Positions 31,022-38,221 of a stretch of 64,000 nucleotides of DNA are shown here, piece by piece. Numbering within the stretch: the first letter of the stretch is position 1; each line of letters begins with the position of its first letter. Location of the stretch: positions 294,886 to 358,885 of the forward strand of contig JBJMHZ010000042.1 of NCBI GenBank assembly GCA_045807125.1. Direction: 5' to 3'. The DNA comes from JBJMHZ01 sp045807125. Its GTDB lineage: Bacteria > Actinomycetota > Actinomycetes > JAWWOL01. The notes under the pieces were generated by a model that was not told where the DNA came from, searched no databases, and saw nothing but the letters and a program-made list of their open reading frames with translations. The position numbers and the translations under genes were made by a program.

Positions 31022-32182
31022 TCAGCCGACCAGGATGGGCACCCGCAGCTGCTCGCTCGTCCCGTCGATGTCGGGCGGTGCGTAGAGCCGCTGGATGGCC
31101 GCGAGGATCGCCTCGGCCACCGCGTCGCGGAACTCCGGCGCCGACAGCCGGGCGGCATCGCCGGCATTGCTCAGGTAGCCGAGCTCGACGCGGACGGCCG
31201 GCATGCGGGTGAGGCGCAGCAGGTCCCAGGTCTTCGGGTGGGTGGCGCAGTCGAGCAGGTCGGTGCGCGTGGTGATCTCGCGCTGCACGAGGGCGGCGAA
31301 GCGCTTGCCCACGCTGGACTCGTGCAGCTGCCCGCCCGGCCCGTAGGAGCCGAAGTAGTACGTCGCCACGCCGTTGCAGGCCGGGTGGGGCGCGGCGTCG
31401 CAGTGCAGCGACACGAGCAGGTCGCCCTCGGCCGCGTTGGCGAACGCGGCGCGCTCGGTGTCGTCCGGCGCCGCGTCGGGGCCCCTGGTCAGGAACGGAA
31501 AGGCACCGCTGGCGGCGAGCCGGCCCTCCAGCCGGGCGGCGAGGTCGTCGGCGACCGTGGCCTCGTCGAGGCAACCGGCCGCGCCGAAGCCCCGGTCGGG
31601 CCCGCCGTGCCCCGGGTCGATGATGACGAACTTGCCTGCGACGCTCGGACCGGCCCTGACCAGCTCCTCCGCCTCGCGGATCCACTGCGCGCGGCCACCG
31701 ACGACGGTGCGGCGGAGCCGGTCGAGCGCCTTCAGCGTGTGCGGGCCGCAGGTGCCGTCGGGCACCAGCCCCAGGTTGCGCTGCAGCTCGCGCACCGCCT
31801 GCTCGGTCCGCGCGCCGAAGACGCCGTCGCAGCGGCCGGGGTCGAAGCCGAGCTCCTGCAGCCGGTGCTGCAGCTCGGCGACGTCGTCACCGACGAAGGG
31901 GTGCGCCACCCGCATCGAGAGCAGGCGGTCACCGAGGCGCCAGCGCGCCTCGTCGAGCGCGCGGTAGGTCTCGGGACCGACCACGCCGTCCACGGACAGG
32001 CCGCGGGACTGCTGGAAGCCGCGGACCGCGCGGTCGCAGGCCAGGTCGTAGCGCGGCAGCCGGCCAGCGCCGGCCGGCTGGGCGAGCAGCCCGAGCGAGG
32101 TCAGGGTCGCGCGGATCTCGGCGACGACCGGACCGGTGTCGCCGAGGCGGAGGGGCTGCACGGACTGCATGGCGGCACCCAT
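31022..32182 (-). CDS. cwlM: N-acetylmuramoyl-L-alanine amidase CwlM-like
   Basis: A 386-residue protein with two peptidoglycan-binding type 1 repeats (about residues 10-80 and 90-160; GFQQSRGLSVDGVVGPETY and ELQRNLGLVPDGTCGPHTL). An amidase_3 domain follows. Zinc ligands and the catalytic Glu look intact: His in DPGHGGPDRG, Glu in DEATVADDL, His in VSLHCDAAP and Glu in RVELGYLSN. In mycobacteria CwlM is a cytoplasmic regulator of MurA rather than a secreted enzyme. Here too no signal peptide is seen. The ATG could be 32182 or 32170. It is downstream of trxB-trxA. Confidence 0.9.
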   Translation of the reverse strand: MGAAMQSVQPLRLGDTGPVVAEIRATLTSLGLLAQPAGAGRLPRYDLACDRAVRGFQQSRGLSVDGVVGPETYRALDEARWRLGDRLLSMRVAHPFVGDDVAELQHRLQELGFDPGRCDGVFGARTEQAVRELQRNLGLVPDGTCGPHTLKALDRLRRTVVGGRAQWIREAEELVRAGPSVAGKFVIIDPGHGGPDRGFGAAGCLDEATVADDLAARLEGRLAASGAFPFLTRGPDAAPDDTERAAFANAAEGDLLVSLHCDAAPHPACNGVATYYFGSYGPGGQLHESSVGKRFAALVQREITTRTDLLDCATHPKTWDLLRLTRMPAVRVELGYLSNAGDAARLSAPEFRDAVAEAILAAIQRLYAPPDIDGTSEQLRVPILVG

Positions 32183-32298
32183 GGTAGCGATGCGTGATCG
32201 GAGGTCCGGCAGGCCGTGGCGTGGCCCGTGGATGCGACGCACCGCCGGCCGGGACGGACCCGACCGGCGGCGCCGATGCTGCGCGGTGGAGCGTCGCG

Positions 32299-32625
32299 TC
32301 AGAGGAACTCGGCCAGGTCGCGCAGCAGCGCGGCCTTCGGCTTGGCCCCTACGATGCTCTTGACGACCCTGCCGCCCTGGAAGACCGACATCGTCGGGAT
32401 CGACATGATCTGGTAGGCGCGAGCGGTCTCCGGGTTCTCGTCGATGTTCAGCTTGACGACGGAGAGCTTGTCGGCGTGCTCGGTGGCGATCTCCTCCACG
32501 ACCGGCCCGACCATCTTGCACGGACCGCACCACTCGGCCCAGAAGTCGACGAGGACCGGCTTGTCGCTCTGCAGGACCGCGGTGGTGAAGTCCTGGTCGG
32601 TGACGGTCTTGGTGGCGCCTGCCAC
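32299..32625 (-). CDS. trxA: Thioredoxin
   Basis: A 108-residue thioredoxin with the full WAEWCGPCKM active site (Cys at about residues 33 and 36) and the cis-proline in SIPTMSVF. It reduces protein disulfides using electrons from TrxB. It lies 142 bp downstream of trxB on the same strand; ATG at 32625 with AAGGAGG-like GGAGGAG upstream. Confidence 0.97.
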   Translation of the reverse strand: MAGATKTVTDQDFTTAVLQSDKPVLVDFWAEWCGPCKMVGPVVEEIATEHADKLSVVKLNIDENPETARAYQIMSIPTMSVFQGGRVVKSIVGAKPKAALLRDLAEFL

Positions 32626-32663
32626 GGCTCCTCCTTGGAGTGGTCGGTCGTGCGTGGTCGGTG

Positions 32664-32697
32664 CGGCTGGAACGGCTCTTCGGCTGGAACGGCTCTT
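32664..32697. repeat. 17-bp tandem duplication between trxB and trxA
   Basis: CGGCTGGAACGGCTCTT occurs twice in direct succession (32664-32680 and 32681-32697) in the trxB-trxA spacer, just upstream of the trxA ribosome site on the minus strand. Confidence 0.85.
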
Positions 32698-32767
32698 GCT
32701 TGCGACAACGGTGGCGCGGGTGGCCGGATTCCCTCGACCGGCCCGCCGATCGCCGCCGCCTGCCGGG

Positions 32768-33775
32768 TCAGGCGCGGGTGGCCGGCATGCCTGCCAGGGG
32801 GTCGGCGGTGCTGACGCCCAGACCGGCGTCGACGTGGTCGGTGCCCTCGAAGGCGGCGAGCCAGCGCTCGGCGTCGAGCGCTGCCGCGCACCCGGTGCCG
32901 GCGGCGGTGATGGCCTGCCGGTAGGTGTGGTCGACGACGTCGCCGCAGGCGAAGACGCCGGGCACGTTGGTGCGGGTCGAGGGCTGCTCGGTGAGGACGT
33001 AGCCCATCTCGTCGAGGTGTACCTGCCCGTGGAGCAGCTCGCTGGCCGGGTCGTGCCCGATCGCGACGAAGACGCCGGTCACCGCCAGCGTGGACTCCTC
33101 GCCGGTGACGACGTCGCGCACCTTCAGCCCTTGCACCCGGGCGTCGCCCAGCACCTCGACGGGGACGCTGCTCCAGGCGAAGCGGATCTTGTCGTTGTCG
33201 AAGGCGCGCTGCTGCATCACCTTGCTGGCGCGCAGCTGCTCGCGGCGGTGCACGATCGTCACCGACCGGGCGAAGCGGGTGAGGAAGGTGGCCTCCTCCA
33301 TGGCCGAGTCGCCGCCGCCGACGACGGCGATGTCCTGGTCGCGGAAGAAGAAGCCGTCGCAGGTGGCGCAGCTCGAGACGCCGTGACCGAGCAGCTTGTC
33401 CTCGCCGGGGATGCCCAGCCGGCGCCAGCGCGAGCCGGTCGCGATGATGACGGCCCGCGCCGAGTACGACTCGCCGCCCACCGTCACGACCTTCGGCTCA
33501 CCGGTCAGGTCGAGCGCGGTCGCGTCGTCGGTGATGAAGCGGGCGCCGAACTTCTCGGCCTGCTTGCGCATGTTGTCCATGAGCTCGGGGCCCATGATCC
33601 CGTCCGGCCAGCCGGGGAAGTTCTCCACCTCGGTGGTGGTCATGAGAGCGCCGCCGAACTGCGAGCCCTCGATGACCAGAGGGCGCAGGTTGGCGCGCGC
33701 CGTGTACAGCGCCGCCGTGTAGCCCGCGGGGCCGGAGCCGACGATGATGACGTCGGCGGTGGTGGTGTCTGTCAC
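32768..33775 (-). CDS. trxB: Thioredoxin-disulfide reductase
   Basis: A 335-residue flavoenzyme moving electrons from NADPH through FAD to thioredoxin. FAD motif [19 protein letters not shown] (residues 9-27), redox centre [10 protein letters not shown] (about residue 140), NADPH motif [12 protein letters not shown] and C-terminal FAD motif [17 protein letters not shown] SigR/SigH-type promoter lies 52 bp upstream of the start. The trxB-trxA-cwlM order is that of Rv3913-Rv3915. Confidence 0.97.
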   Translation of the reverse strand: MTDTTTADVIIVGSGPAGYTAALYTARANLRPLVIEGSQFGGALMTTTEVENFPGWPDGIMGPELMDNMRKQAEKFGARFITDDATALDLTGEPKVVTVGGESYSARAVIIATGSRWRRLGIPGEDKLLGHGVSSCATCDGFFFRDQDIAVVGGGDSAMEEATFLTRFARSVTIVHRREQLRASKVMQQRAFDNDKIRFAWSSVPVEVLGDARVQGLKVRDVVTGEESTLAVTGVFVAIGHDPASELLHGQVHLDEMGYVLTEQPSTRTNVPGVFACGDVVDHTYRQAITAAGTGCAAALDAERWLAAFEGTDHVDAGLGVSTADPLAGMPATRA

Positions 33776-33826
33776 GGCGCGTCCTTCGAGTCTCGGCCGG
33801 TGGATCGCCCCGGCGGCACAGATCGG

Positions 33827-33852
33827 AACGGAGCGTACGAGCGTGCCATTCC
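33827..33852 (-). promoter_or_regulatory. SigR/SigH-type promoter for trxBA
   Basis: On the minus strand GGAAT (33852-33848), exactly 18 bases, then GTT (33829-33827). This is the consensus used by the thiol-stress sigma factors SigR (Streptomyces) and SigH (mycobacteria), both known to drive trxB-trxA. Confidence 0.7.
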
Positions 33853-33868
33853 CTGCCAGCGGCCGCCG

Positions 33869-34708
33869 TCAGCGGCTGGCGAAGACGATCTGCGGGATCG
33901 GGTTGGGGTTGGTCGCGCAGTCCGGGCCGACCACGAAGATCTCGACCCGCTGCGCGTCGTCACGGTCGGGGAAGACGAGCACGAGCGACGGGCGGCCACC
34001 GAAGCGGGCGTAGTCGACGGCGAGCAGGTTGCGGTAGCTCTCGCCGAGATGACTGGCGCAGTCGACGAGCGCCGAGCGCGACGACAGCCGGGAGAACCCG
34101 TTGGACAAGGCGGTGTCGGGCGCCTGGTCGCTACCGCCCAACCGGGTCCCGTCCTCGCTGAGCAGCGCCGGGACGGCGGCCCGCAGCGAGTCGATCGTGT
34201 AGTTGCGCCCGGTGTGGTGCGTCAGCGGCTGCGATGCCGCCGGGACGCGGGCCGGCCCACCGGCGGCGGACGAGCCACCCTCGCCGCCGTCGCCGCCCCT
34301 CACCACGACGAAGGCGATAGCGGCGATGACGGCGGCGATCGAGCCGAGCGCGGCGGTCGTCGGCAGCCAGCTCCGGCGGTGCCCGGCCGGCCGCAGCGCC
34401 GTGACCGTGGCCGCCGGTGCCGCGCCCACCGGTGCTGCGGCCGCCGGTCGGGCGGTGATCTCCTGCGCGACGGCGGCGCGCAGCCGCTCGGCCACGTCGG
34501 GCGGCATCGCCGGCCCTGGCAGGCCCGCGAGCGCCGAGCGCACCGATCGCACCTGCGCCAGCGCGGCGATGCACGAGGGGCAGCTCGCCAGGTGGCGGTC
34601 CAGCTCGTCGCGGTCGGGCTGGTCCAGCAGGCCCTCGTCGTACCGGGCGAGCCGGTCGAGGCCGGCGTGCGCGGACGACCCGCGGGGCTCACTCGTCGGG
34701 TCCACCAC
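33869..34708 (-). CDS. Anti-sigma factor with N-terminal zinc-finger domain
   Basis: A 279-residue membrane protein. The N-terminal anti-sigma domain has DELDRHLASCPSCIAAL, the H-x3-C-x2-C zinc motif (residues 38-50). One membrane helix follows at AALGSIAAVIAAIAFVVV (about residues 119-136). The exported domain of about 140 residues ends in VFPDRDDAQRVEIFVVGPDC and is not assigned. It overlaps sigM by 20 bp and is therefore its likely partner, as with Rv3912/SigM. Confidence 0.88.
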   Translation of the reverse strand: MVDPTSEPRGSSAHAGLDRLARYDEGLLDQPDRDELDRHLASCPSCIAALAQVRSVRSALAGLPGPAMPPDVAERLRAAVAQEITARPAAAAPVGAAPAATVTALRPAGHRRSWLPTTAALGSIAAVIAAIAFVVVRGGDGGEGGSSAAGGPARVPAASQPLTHHTGRNYTIDSLRAAVPALLSEDGTRLGGSDQAPDTALSNGFSRLSSRSALVDCASHLGESYRNLLAVDYARFGGRPSLVLVFPDRDDAQRVEIFVVGPDCATNPNPIPQIVFASR

Positions 34709-35360
34709 TCACCTCCGATCGACCGGTCGCGGATGCCTCGGGACGGCCTCCCGTCGAGGTTTCGACGCCGCCGGCGGCCGGAGCGTTCCCGGCCGTGCCC
34801 TGCGCTCGATCGTCGGGCTGGTCGCCCAGCAGCCGAGCCAGCTTCGCGCGGCCCCGCGAGCAGCGGCTCTTCACCGTCCCGACCGGCACGTCGAGCAGGG
34901 CTGCGGCCTCCTCCACCGGGAAGCGCTGGACGTCGACGAGGACGAGAGCTGCCCGCTGCTCGAGCGGCAGCGCGGCGAGCGCCCGCTCGATGTCGATGGC
35001 CAGCTCGGCGCGGCCGAGATCGTCCCCTGGTGCGGCCGGTGCCCGGTCGTCCGGAGGCAGCGGGACGGTGGGGCGGGCCTGCCGCCGGCGAGCCCGGTCG
35101 AGGCAGGCGTTGACCACGATGCGGTGCAGCCAGGTGCTGACGGCGGCCTCGCCGCGGAAGCTGCCGGCCGCCCGCAGCGCCGATATCAGCGCGTCCTGGA
35201 CGGCGTCGGCGGCCTCGTCCCGGTCGCCAAGCGTGCGCACGGCGACCGCCCAGAGCCGGTCCTGATGACGGCGCACGAGTACCCCGAAGGCATCGGGGTC
35301 GCCGTCGAGGTGGCCGCGCAGCAGCTCAACGTCGGAGGCGGCGCTCCAGGCGTCGGTCAC
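34689..35360 (-). CDS. sigM: ECF RNA polymerase sigma factor SigM
   Basis: A 223-residue ECF sigma factor. Region 2 spans about residues 15-80 (DAFGVLVRRHQDRLWAVAVR, DEAADAVQDALISALRAAG, STWLHRIVVNACLDRARRR). Region 4 is LPLEQRAALVLVDVQRFPVE followed by a helix-turn-helix AALLDVPVGTVKSRCSRGR. A disordered tail of about 45 residues, rich in G, S and E, is extra. Position next to trxB and murJ and its membrane anti-sigma factor identify it as the SigM orthologue. Confidence 0.92.
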   Translation of the reverse strand: MTDAWSAASDVELLRGHLDGDPDAFGVLVRRHQDRLWAVAVRTLGDRDEAADAVQDALISALRAAGSFRGEAAVSTWLHRIVVNACLDRARRRQARPTVPLPPDDRAPAAPGDDLGRAELAIDIERALAALPLEQRAALVLVDVQRFPVEEAAALLDVPVGTVKSRCSRGRAKLARLLGDQPDDRAQGTAGNAPAAGGVETSTGGRPEASATGRSEVSGGPDE

Positions 35361-35441
35361 CGGGCGGGCTCCAGGTCAGGGGTCGGGACGCGAGGAGCGT
35401 ACGCCGCACCCGGCGCCCCGCGCCCCCGCCTCGCCGCCCGG

Positions 35442-36215
35442 TCAGGGCGTGCGGAGCCGGCCCACGTAGTAGCTGGAGGTCCAGAGCCGCTCGAGGCGGA
35501 CGTAGTCACCGGTGTGGGTGGCCGCGAGCAGGCGCCCGCTGCCGGCGTAGAAGCCCACGTGGTAGACGTGCCCCGACGAGTCGTGCAGGAAGATCAGGTC
35601 ACCGATCCGCTTGTCGGTCCTCGCGACGTGGCGGACCTCGCCGTACTGCGACGACGAGCTGTGCGGCAGGCTCTTGCCGTAGCGCGAGGCGACCCAGCGG
35701 GTGAACCCGGAGCAGTCGAAGCGCCAGGGCCCTGCGGCGCCGTACTGGTACGGCGCGCCCTTCTTCCGCGAGCCGACGTTGACGAGCGAGGCGCCGAAGC
35801 TGCGGACGTAGACCCGCTGGTAGGCGGTGCTGCGGGCGCGGGTCGCGCTGCCCGGGTAGACGAGCAGGTACGTCGTGGACCGGCGCAGCCAGGGGCGGAA
35901 GTGCGCGACGTGCGTGGACGTGCTGGTGGTGACCGTGGTCACCCATGCGTTGCCGCTGGCGGTGTGGCGGTAGACGCGGACGTGGACGCCACCCAGCGGG
36001 TGCGAGGCCCCGTCGTACACGCGGATCGCCACATTGGCGTGGCGGGCGTAGTTGATGGTGGCTGCCGTCGCGCTCACCCGGGTGGTCCCGATGGCGGCTG
36101 CGGGCTGCGCGGCCGCGACGGCGGTGCCGGCGAGACCGAGGCTGATGAGGAGAGTGGTGGCTGCACGGGCGGCGCGACAGGCGCGACCGCGCGCGGGCGG
36201 AGTGACCGCAGGCAC
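35442..36215 (-). CDS. Secreted NlpC/P60 cell-wall hydrolase
   Basis: About 257 residues: a signal peptide (basic head then TTLLISLGLAGTAVAAAQPA), an Ig-like middle domain (residues 45-140) and a C-terminal NlpC/P60 cysteine peptidase. The catalytic Cys is in WRFDCSGFTRWV (about residue 168), the His in HVYHVGFYAGSG and the third polar residue in AATHTGDYV. It would cut peptidoglycan stem peptides. I prefer GTG 36215, with GGAAGGGAAG just upstream; GTG 36233 falls inside the 3' stem of the riboswitch that precedes the gene. Expression is probably lowered by c-di-AMP. Confidence 0.9.
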   Translation of the reverse strand: MPAVTPPARGRACRAARAATTLLISLGLAGTAVAAAQPAAAIGTTRVSATAATINYARHANVAIRVYDGASHPLGGVHVRVYRHTASGNAWVTTVTTSTSTHVAHFRPWLRRSTTYLLVYPGSATRARSTAYQRVYVRSFGASLVNVGSRKKGAPYQYGAAGPWRFDCSGFTRWVASRYGKSLPHSSSSQYGEVRHVARTDKRIGDLIFLHDSSGHVYHVGFYAGSGRLLAATHTGDYVRLERLWTSSYYVGRLRTP

Positions 36216-36230
36216 GAGCTTCCCTTCCTT

Positions 36231-36424
36231 CACCGCCTGCGGAGTGAGCTGTCGGGTTCGGGCTGAAAGGGTTGCCCGGCCGGTCCGGAGACCGGCTTCA
36301 CCCCTAGACGCGGATCGCCCGGCGACGCATGTCGCCGGCCGAGCGTCGGGAACCTGGGTCCCCCGCTCCTGTCCCTTGCGTGGGGTCGGTGCGCTGAACC
36401 GCCGGTGGACAGGATTCGGCGTGC
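36231..36424 (-). ncRNA. c-di-AMP (ydaO-yuaA) riboswitch
   Basis: Read on the minus strand, the leader contains in order GCCGAATCCTGTCC, GGGACAGGAGCGGGGGACCC, a CGGCGACATGCGTCGCCG hairpin, TAGGGGTGAAGCC, CTTTCAGCCCGAACCCGACA followed by GCTCACTCCGCAGGCGG, then the gene's ribosome site. These blocks and their order match the ydaO class, which senses c-di-AMP and in actinobacteria sits before cell-wall hydrolase genes (rpfA and NlpC/P60). Confidence 0.93.
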
Positions 36425-36567
36425 CGGCGAAGCGCTGTGGTCCATCAGTTGTCGGCTGCGGACACTAGGGAGCTGAAGCTCGCTTGTCCACCAACCTGCC
36501 CGATTCGGCCAGCAACCGGCCGGCTTGACCGCGTGGCGGCCGGCCGGGTTGTCCGGAAGCGGCCGGG

Positions 36568-37713
36568 TCAGCCGGCGACCGGTCGCACCGCGCCGATGTA
36601 GCCGTCGAGGTAGACCTGCTGCACCGTCACCACGGCCCCGGTGTGCGGCGCCGCGATCATCTGGCCGCTGCCGATGTAGAGCGCGACGTGGTGGATCGTG
36701 GCCGGGTTGGTCACGTCGGTCGCCCAGAACAGCAAGTCGCCGGGGCGCAGCTCGGCGAGGCCGGGGTGCGGACCCGCGTACCACTGCTCCCTCGACGTGC
36801 GCGGCAACCGGAGGCCGGCCTGGGCGTAGGCCCAGCTGGTGAGCCCCGAGCAGTCGAACGCGCCCGGCCCGGTGGCGCCCCAGACGTACGGCGTCCCGAT
36901 CCGTGACCTGGCGGCCGCGATCGCGGCGGCCGAGACGGGGTCGGTCGTGGTGGCCGCTCCCAGCGGGAGGCCGCTCGCCGCCGCGCTGGCCCTGGCCGCC
37001 TCCAGCCGGGTGGCGAACGCCCTGGCCGCGGCTTCCAGCCTGGCCTGCTGCTGGGCGGCGACGAGGTCGCGCACCCGCTGGTCGGCGTCGGCCAGCATGG
37101 CCTGCTGCCGGCCGAGCAGGTCGCGGACGGCGGACGCCTTGTCGGCGGCCCGCTGCTGGAGCCGGGCCCGCTCCGCGGCCAGCCGGCCCAGCCGGCCGCG
37201 CAGGCCGGCCAGCTCCGCGACGGCGGTGCCGGTCGCGGCCAGCTGCGACCGCGAGTCGGCGATGACGTTGTCGGCCATCCGCATGCCGGAGATGACGTCG
37301 GTGATGGACCCGCCGTCGAGGACCGTCGCGTACAGCCCGAACGAGCCGCCCGACTCGTACAGCGCCCGCACCCGCGCGGCGGCCGCGTCGAGCTGGTCGC
37401 TGGATCGCCGCCGGGCCGACTCGAGGTCCTCCTCTGCCGAGATGTAGCGCTGCACGGCGACGCCGAGCTGCTCCTGGGCGGCGTCGTAGTCCTCGGTCGC
37501 CTGCTCGGCGGCCACCTGAAGGCGCTCGACCGCCGCGCGCAGCTGCGTGGCGCTGCGCCTGGCGTCGGTGAGCGATGGCGTCGCTTCGGCGGCCGGCCCG
37601 GTGAGGGCGCTGCCGGCGATCATGGCCAGCGTGGCGAGCGCCAGTGCCAGCGCGAGGGGGAGCCCGGCCGGGCCGGCCCGCCGGACGCGTCGCCGTGCCG
37701 GCACGAGCGTCAT
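36568..37713 (-). CDS. RipA-like NlpC/P60 endopeptidase with coiled coil
   Basis: A 381-residue exported protein: signal peptide (LPLALALALATLAMIAGSAL), a long helical coiled-coil region (residues 45-240, rich in A, R, Q and E), and a C-terminal NlpC/P60 domain. The catalytic Cys lies in GAFDCSGLTSWAY (about residue 288), with HHVALYIGSGQ and AAPHTGAVV providing the His and third residue. This layout is that of RipA, the septal DL-endopeptidase; the coiled coil normally blocks the active site. Its start shares one base with the stop of the upstream membrane protein gene. Confidence 0.92.
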   Translation of the reverse strand: MTLVPARRRVRRAGPAGLPLALALALATLAMIAGSALTGPAAEATPSLTDARRSATQLRAAVERLQVAAEQATEDYDAAQEQLGVAVQRYISAEEDLESARRRSSDQLDAAAARVRALYESGGSFGLYATVLDGGSITDVISGMRMADNVIADSRSQLAATGTAVAELAGLRGRLGRLAAERARLQQRAADKASAVRDLLGRQQAMLADADQRVRDLVAAQQQARLEAAARAFATRLEAARASAAASGLPLGAATTTDPVSAAAIAAARSRIGTPYVWGATGPGAFDCSGLTSWAYAQAGLRLPRTSREQWYAGPHPGLAELRPGDLLFWATDVTNPATIHHVALYIGSGQMIAAPHTGAVVTVQQVYLDGYIGAVRPVAG

Positions 37714-38189
37714 CAGCCGATCGACTTGCCGCTGGCCGTCGCGGTGACGACCGCGTAGTGCGCCAGCTCGTGCACCCGGAACAGCAGCAGGGTGCGCGCC
37801 GTCTTGACCACCGTGAGGTGGACCGTCCCGTCGGGGTCGATCGAGAAGCTGTTGACCGGGATCTCCTCGGTCAGCGGGTTGGACAGCGCCTCTTGCGCGG
37901 ACTGGTACGCGTACTGGATGTTGTGCCGGCTGCTCTGCCAGCTCGTGCTGGCCGCCTCGACCGCGGTGGACGCGTCGTCGGAGACGTTGAACTTGGCCAC
38001 CCCGATGCTGATGCCGTCGAACCCGACCATGCCGATCAGCGCGGTCACGACCACGAGCTTGGTGAGCCAGCTGATGACGATGTCGCCCCTGTCGCCCCTG
38101 TCGCCCCTGTCCCGCTCGGCGCCCCTGTCCCGCTCGGCGCCGCCGTCACCCCGGCCCGCGCGACCGTGCCGCACGCCCACGTACCTCAC
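37713..38189 (-). CDS. Membrane protein with TadE/G-like N-terminal helix, unknown function
   Basis: A 158-residue protein. The cytoplasmic head is a charged repeat (GAERDRGAERDRGDRGDRGD). One helix follows (SWLTKLVVVTALIGMVGFDG), continuing into ISIGVAKFNVSDDASTAVEA, which resembles the pilin-like start of TadE/TadG proteins. The exported part of about 85 residues has mixed strands (VNSFSIDPDGTVHLTVVKTA). No family is certain. It lies 32 bp after murJ and shares a base with ripA, suggesting a role with these envelope genes. GTG start at 38189 after GGAGAG. Confidence 0.6.
   Translation of the reverse strand: MRYVGVRHGRAGRGDGGAERDRGAERDRGDRGDRGDIVISWLTKLVVVTALIGMVGFDGISIGVAKFNVSDDASTAVEAASTSWQSSRHNIQYAYQSAQEALSNPLTEEIPVNSFSIDPDGTVHLTVVKTARTLLLFRVHELAHYAVVTATASGKSIG
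38083..38145. repeat. 9-bp and 18-bp tandem repeats at 5' end of the Tad-like gene
   Basis: Three perfect copies of TCGCCCCTG (38083-38109) are followed by two near-copies of TCCCGCTCGGCGCCCCTG (38110-38145, the second ending GCCGCCG). They encode the repeated R-G-D / R-G-A-E-R-D head and keep frame. Confidence 0.85.
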
Positions 38190-38221
38190 GTCGCTCTCCG
38201 TCCGCAGCGGTCATCACTGCG

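Noticed and set aside
35361..35441. SigM-type autoregulatory promoter upstream of sigM
   Set aside because: No GGAAC-like -35 with a matching -10 could be found in the short gap.
36233..36233. GTG at 36233 as start of the NlpC/P60 gene
   Set aside because: It lies in the closing stem of the riboswitch; GTG 36215 has its own ribosome site.
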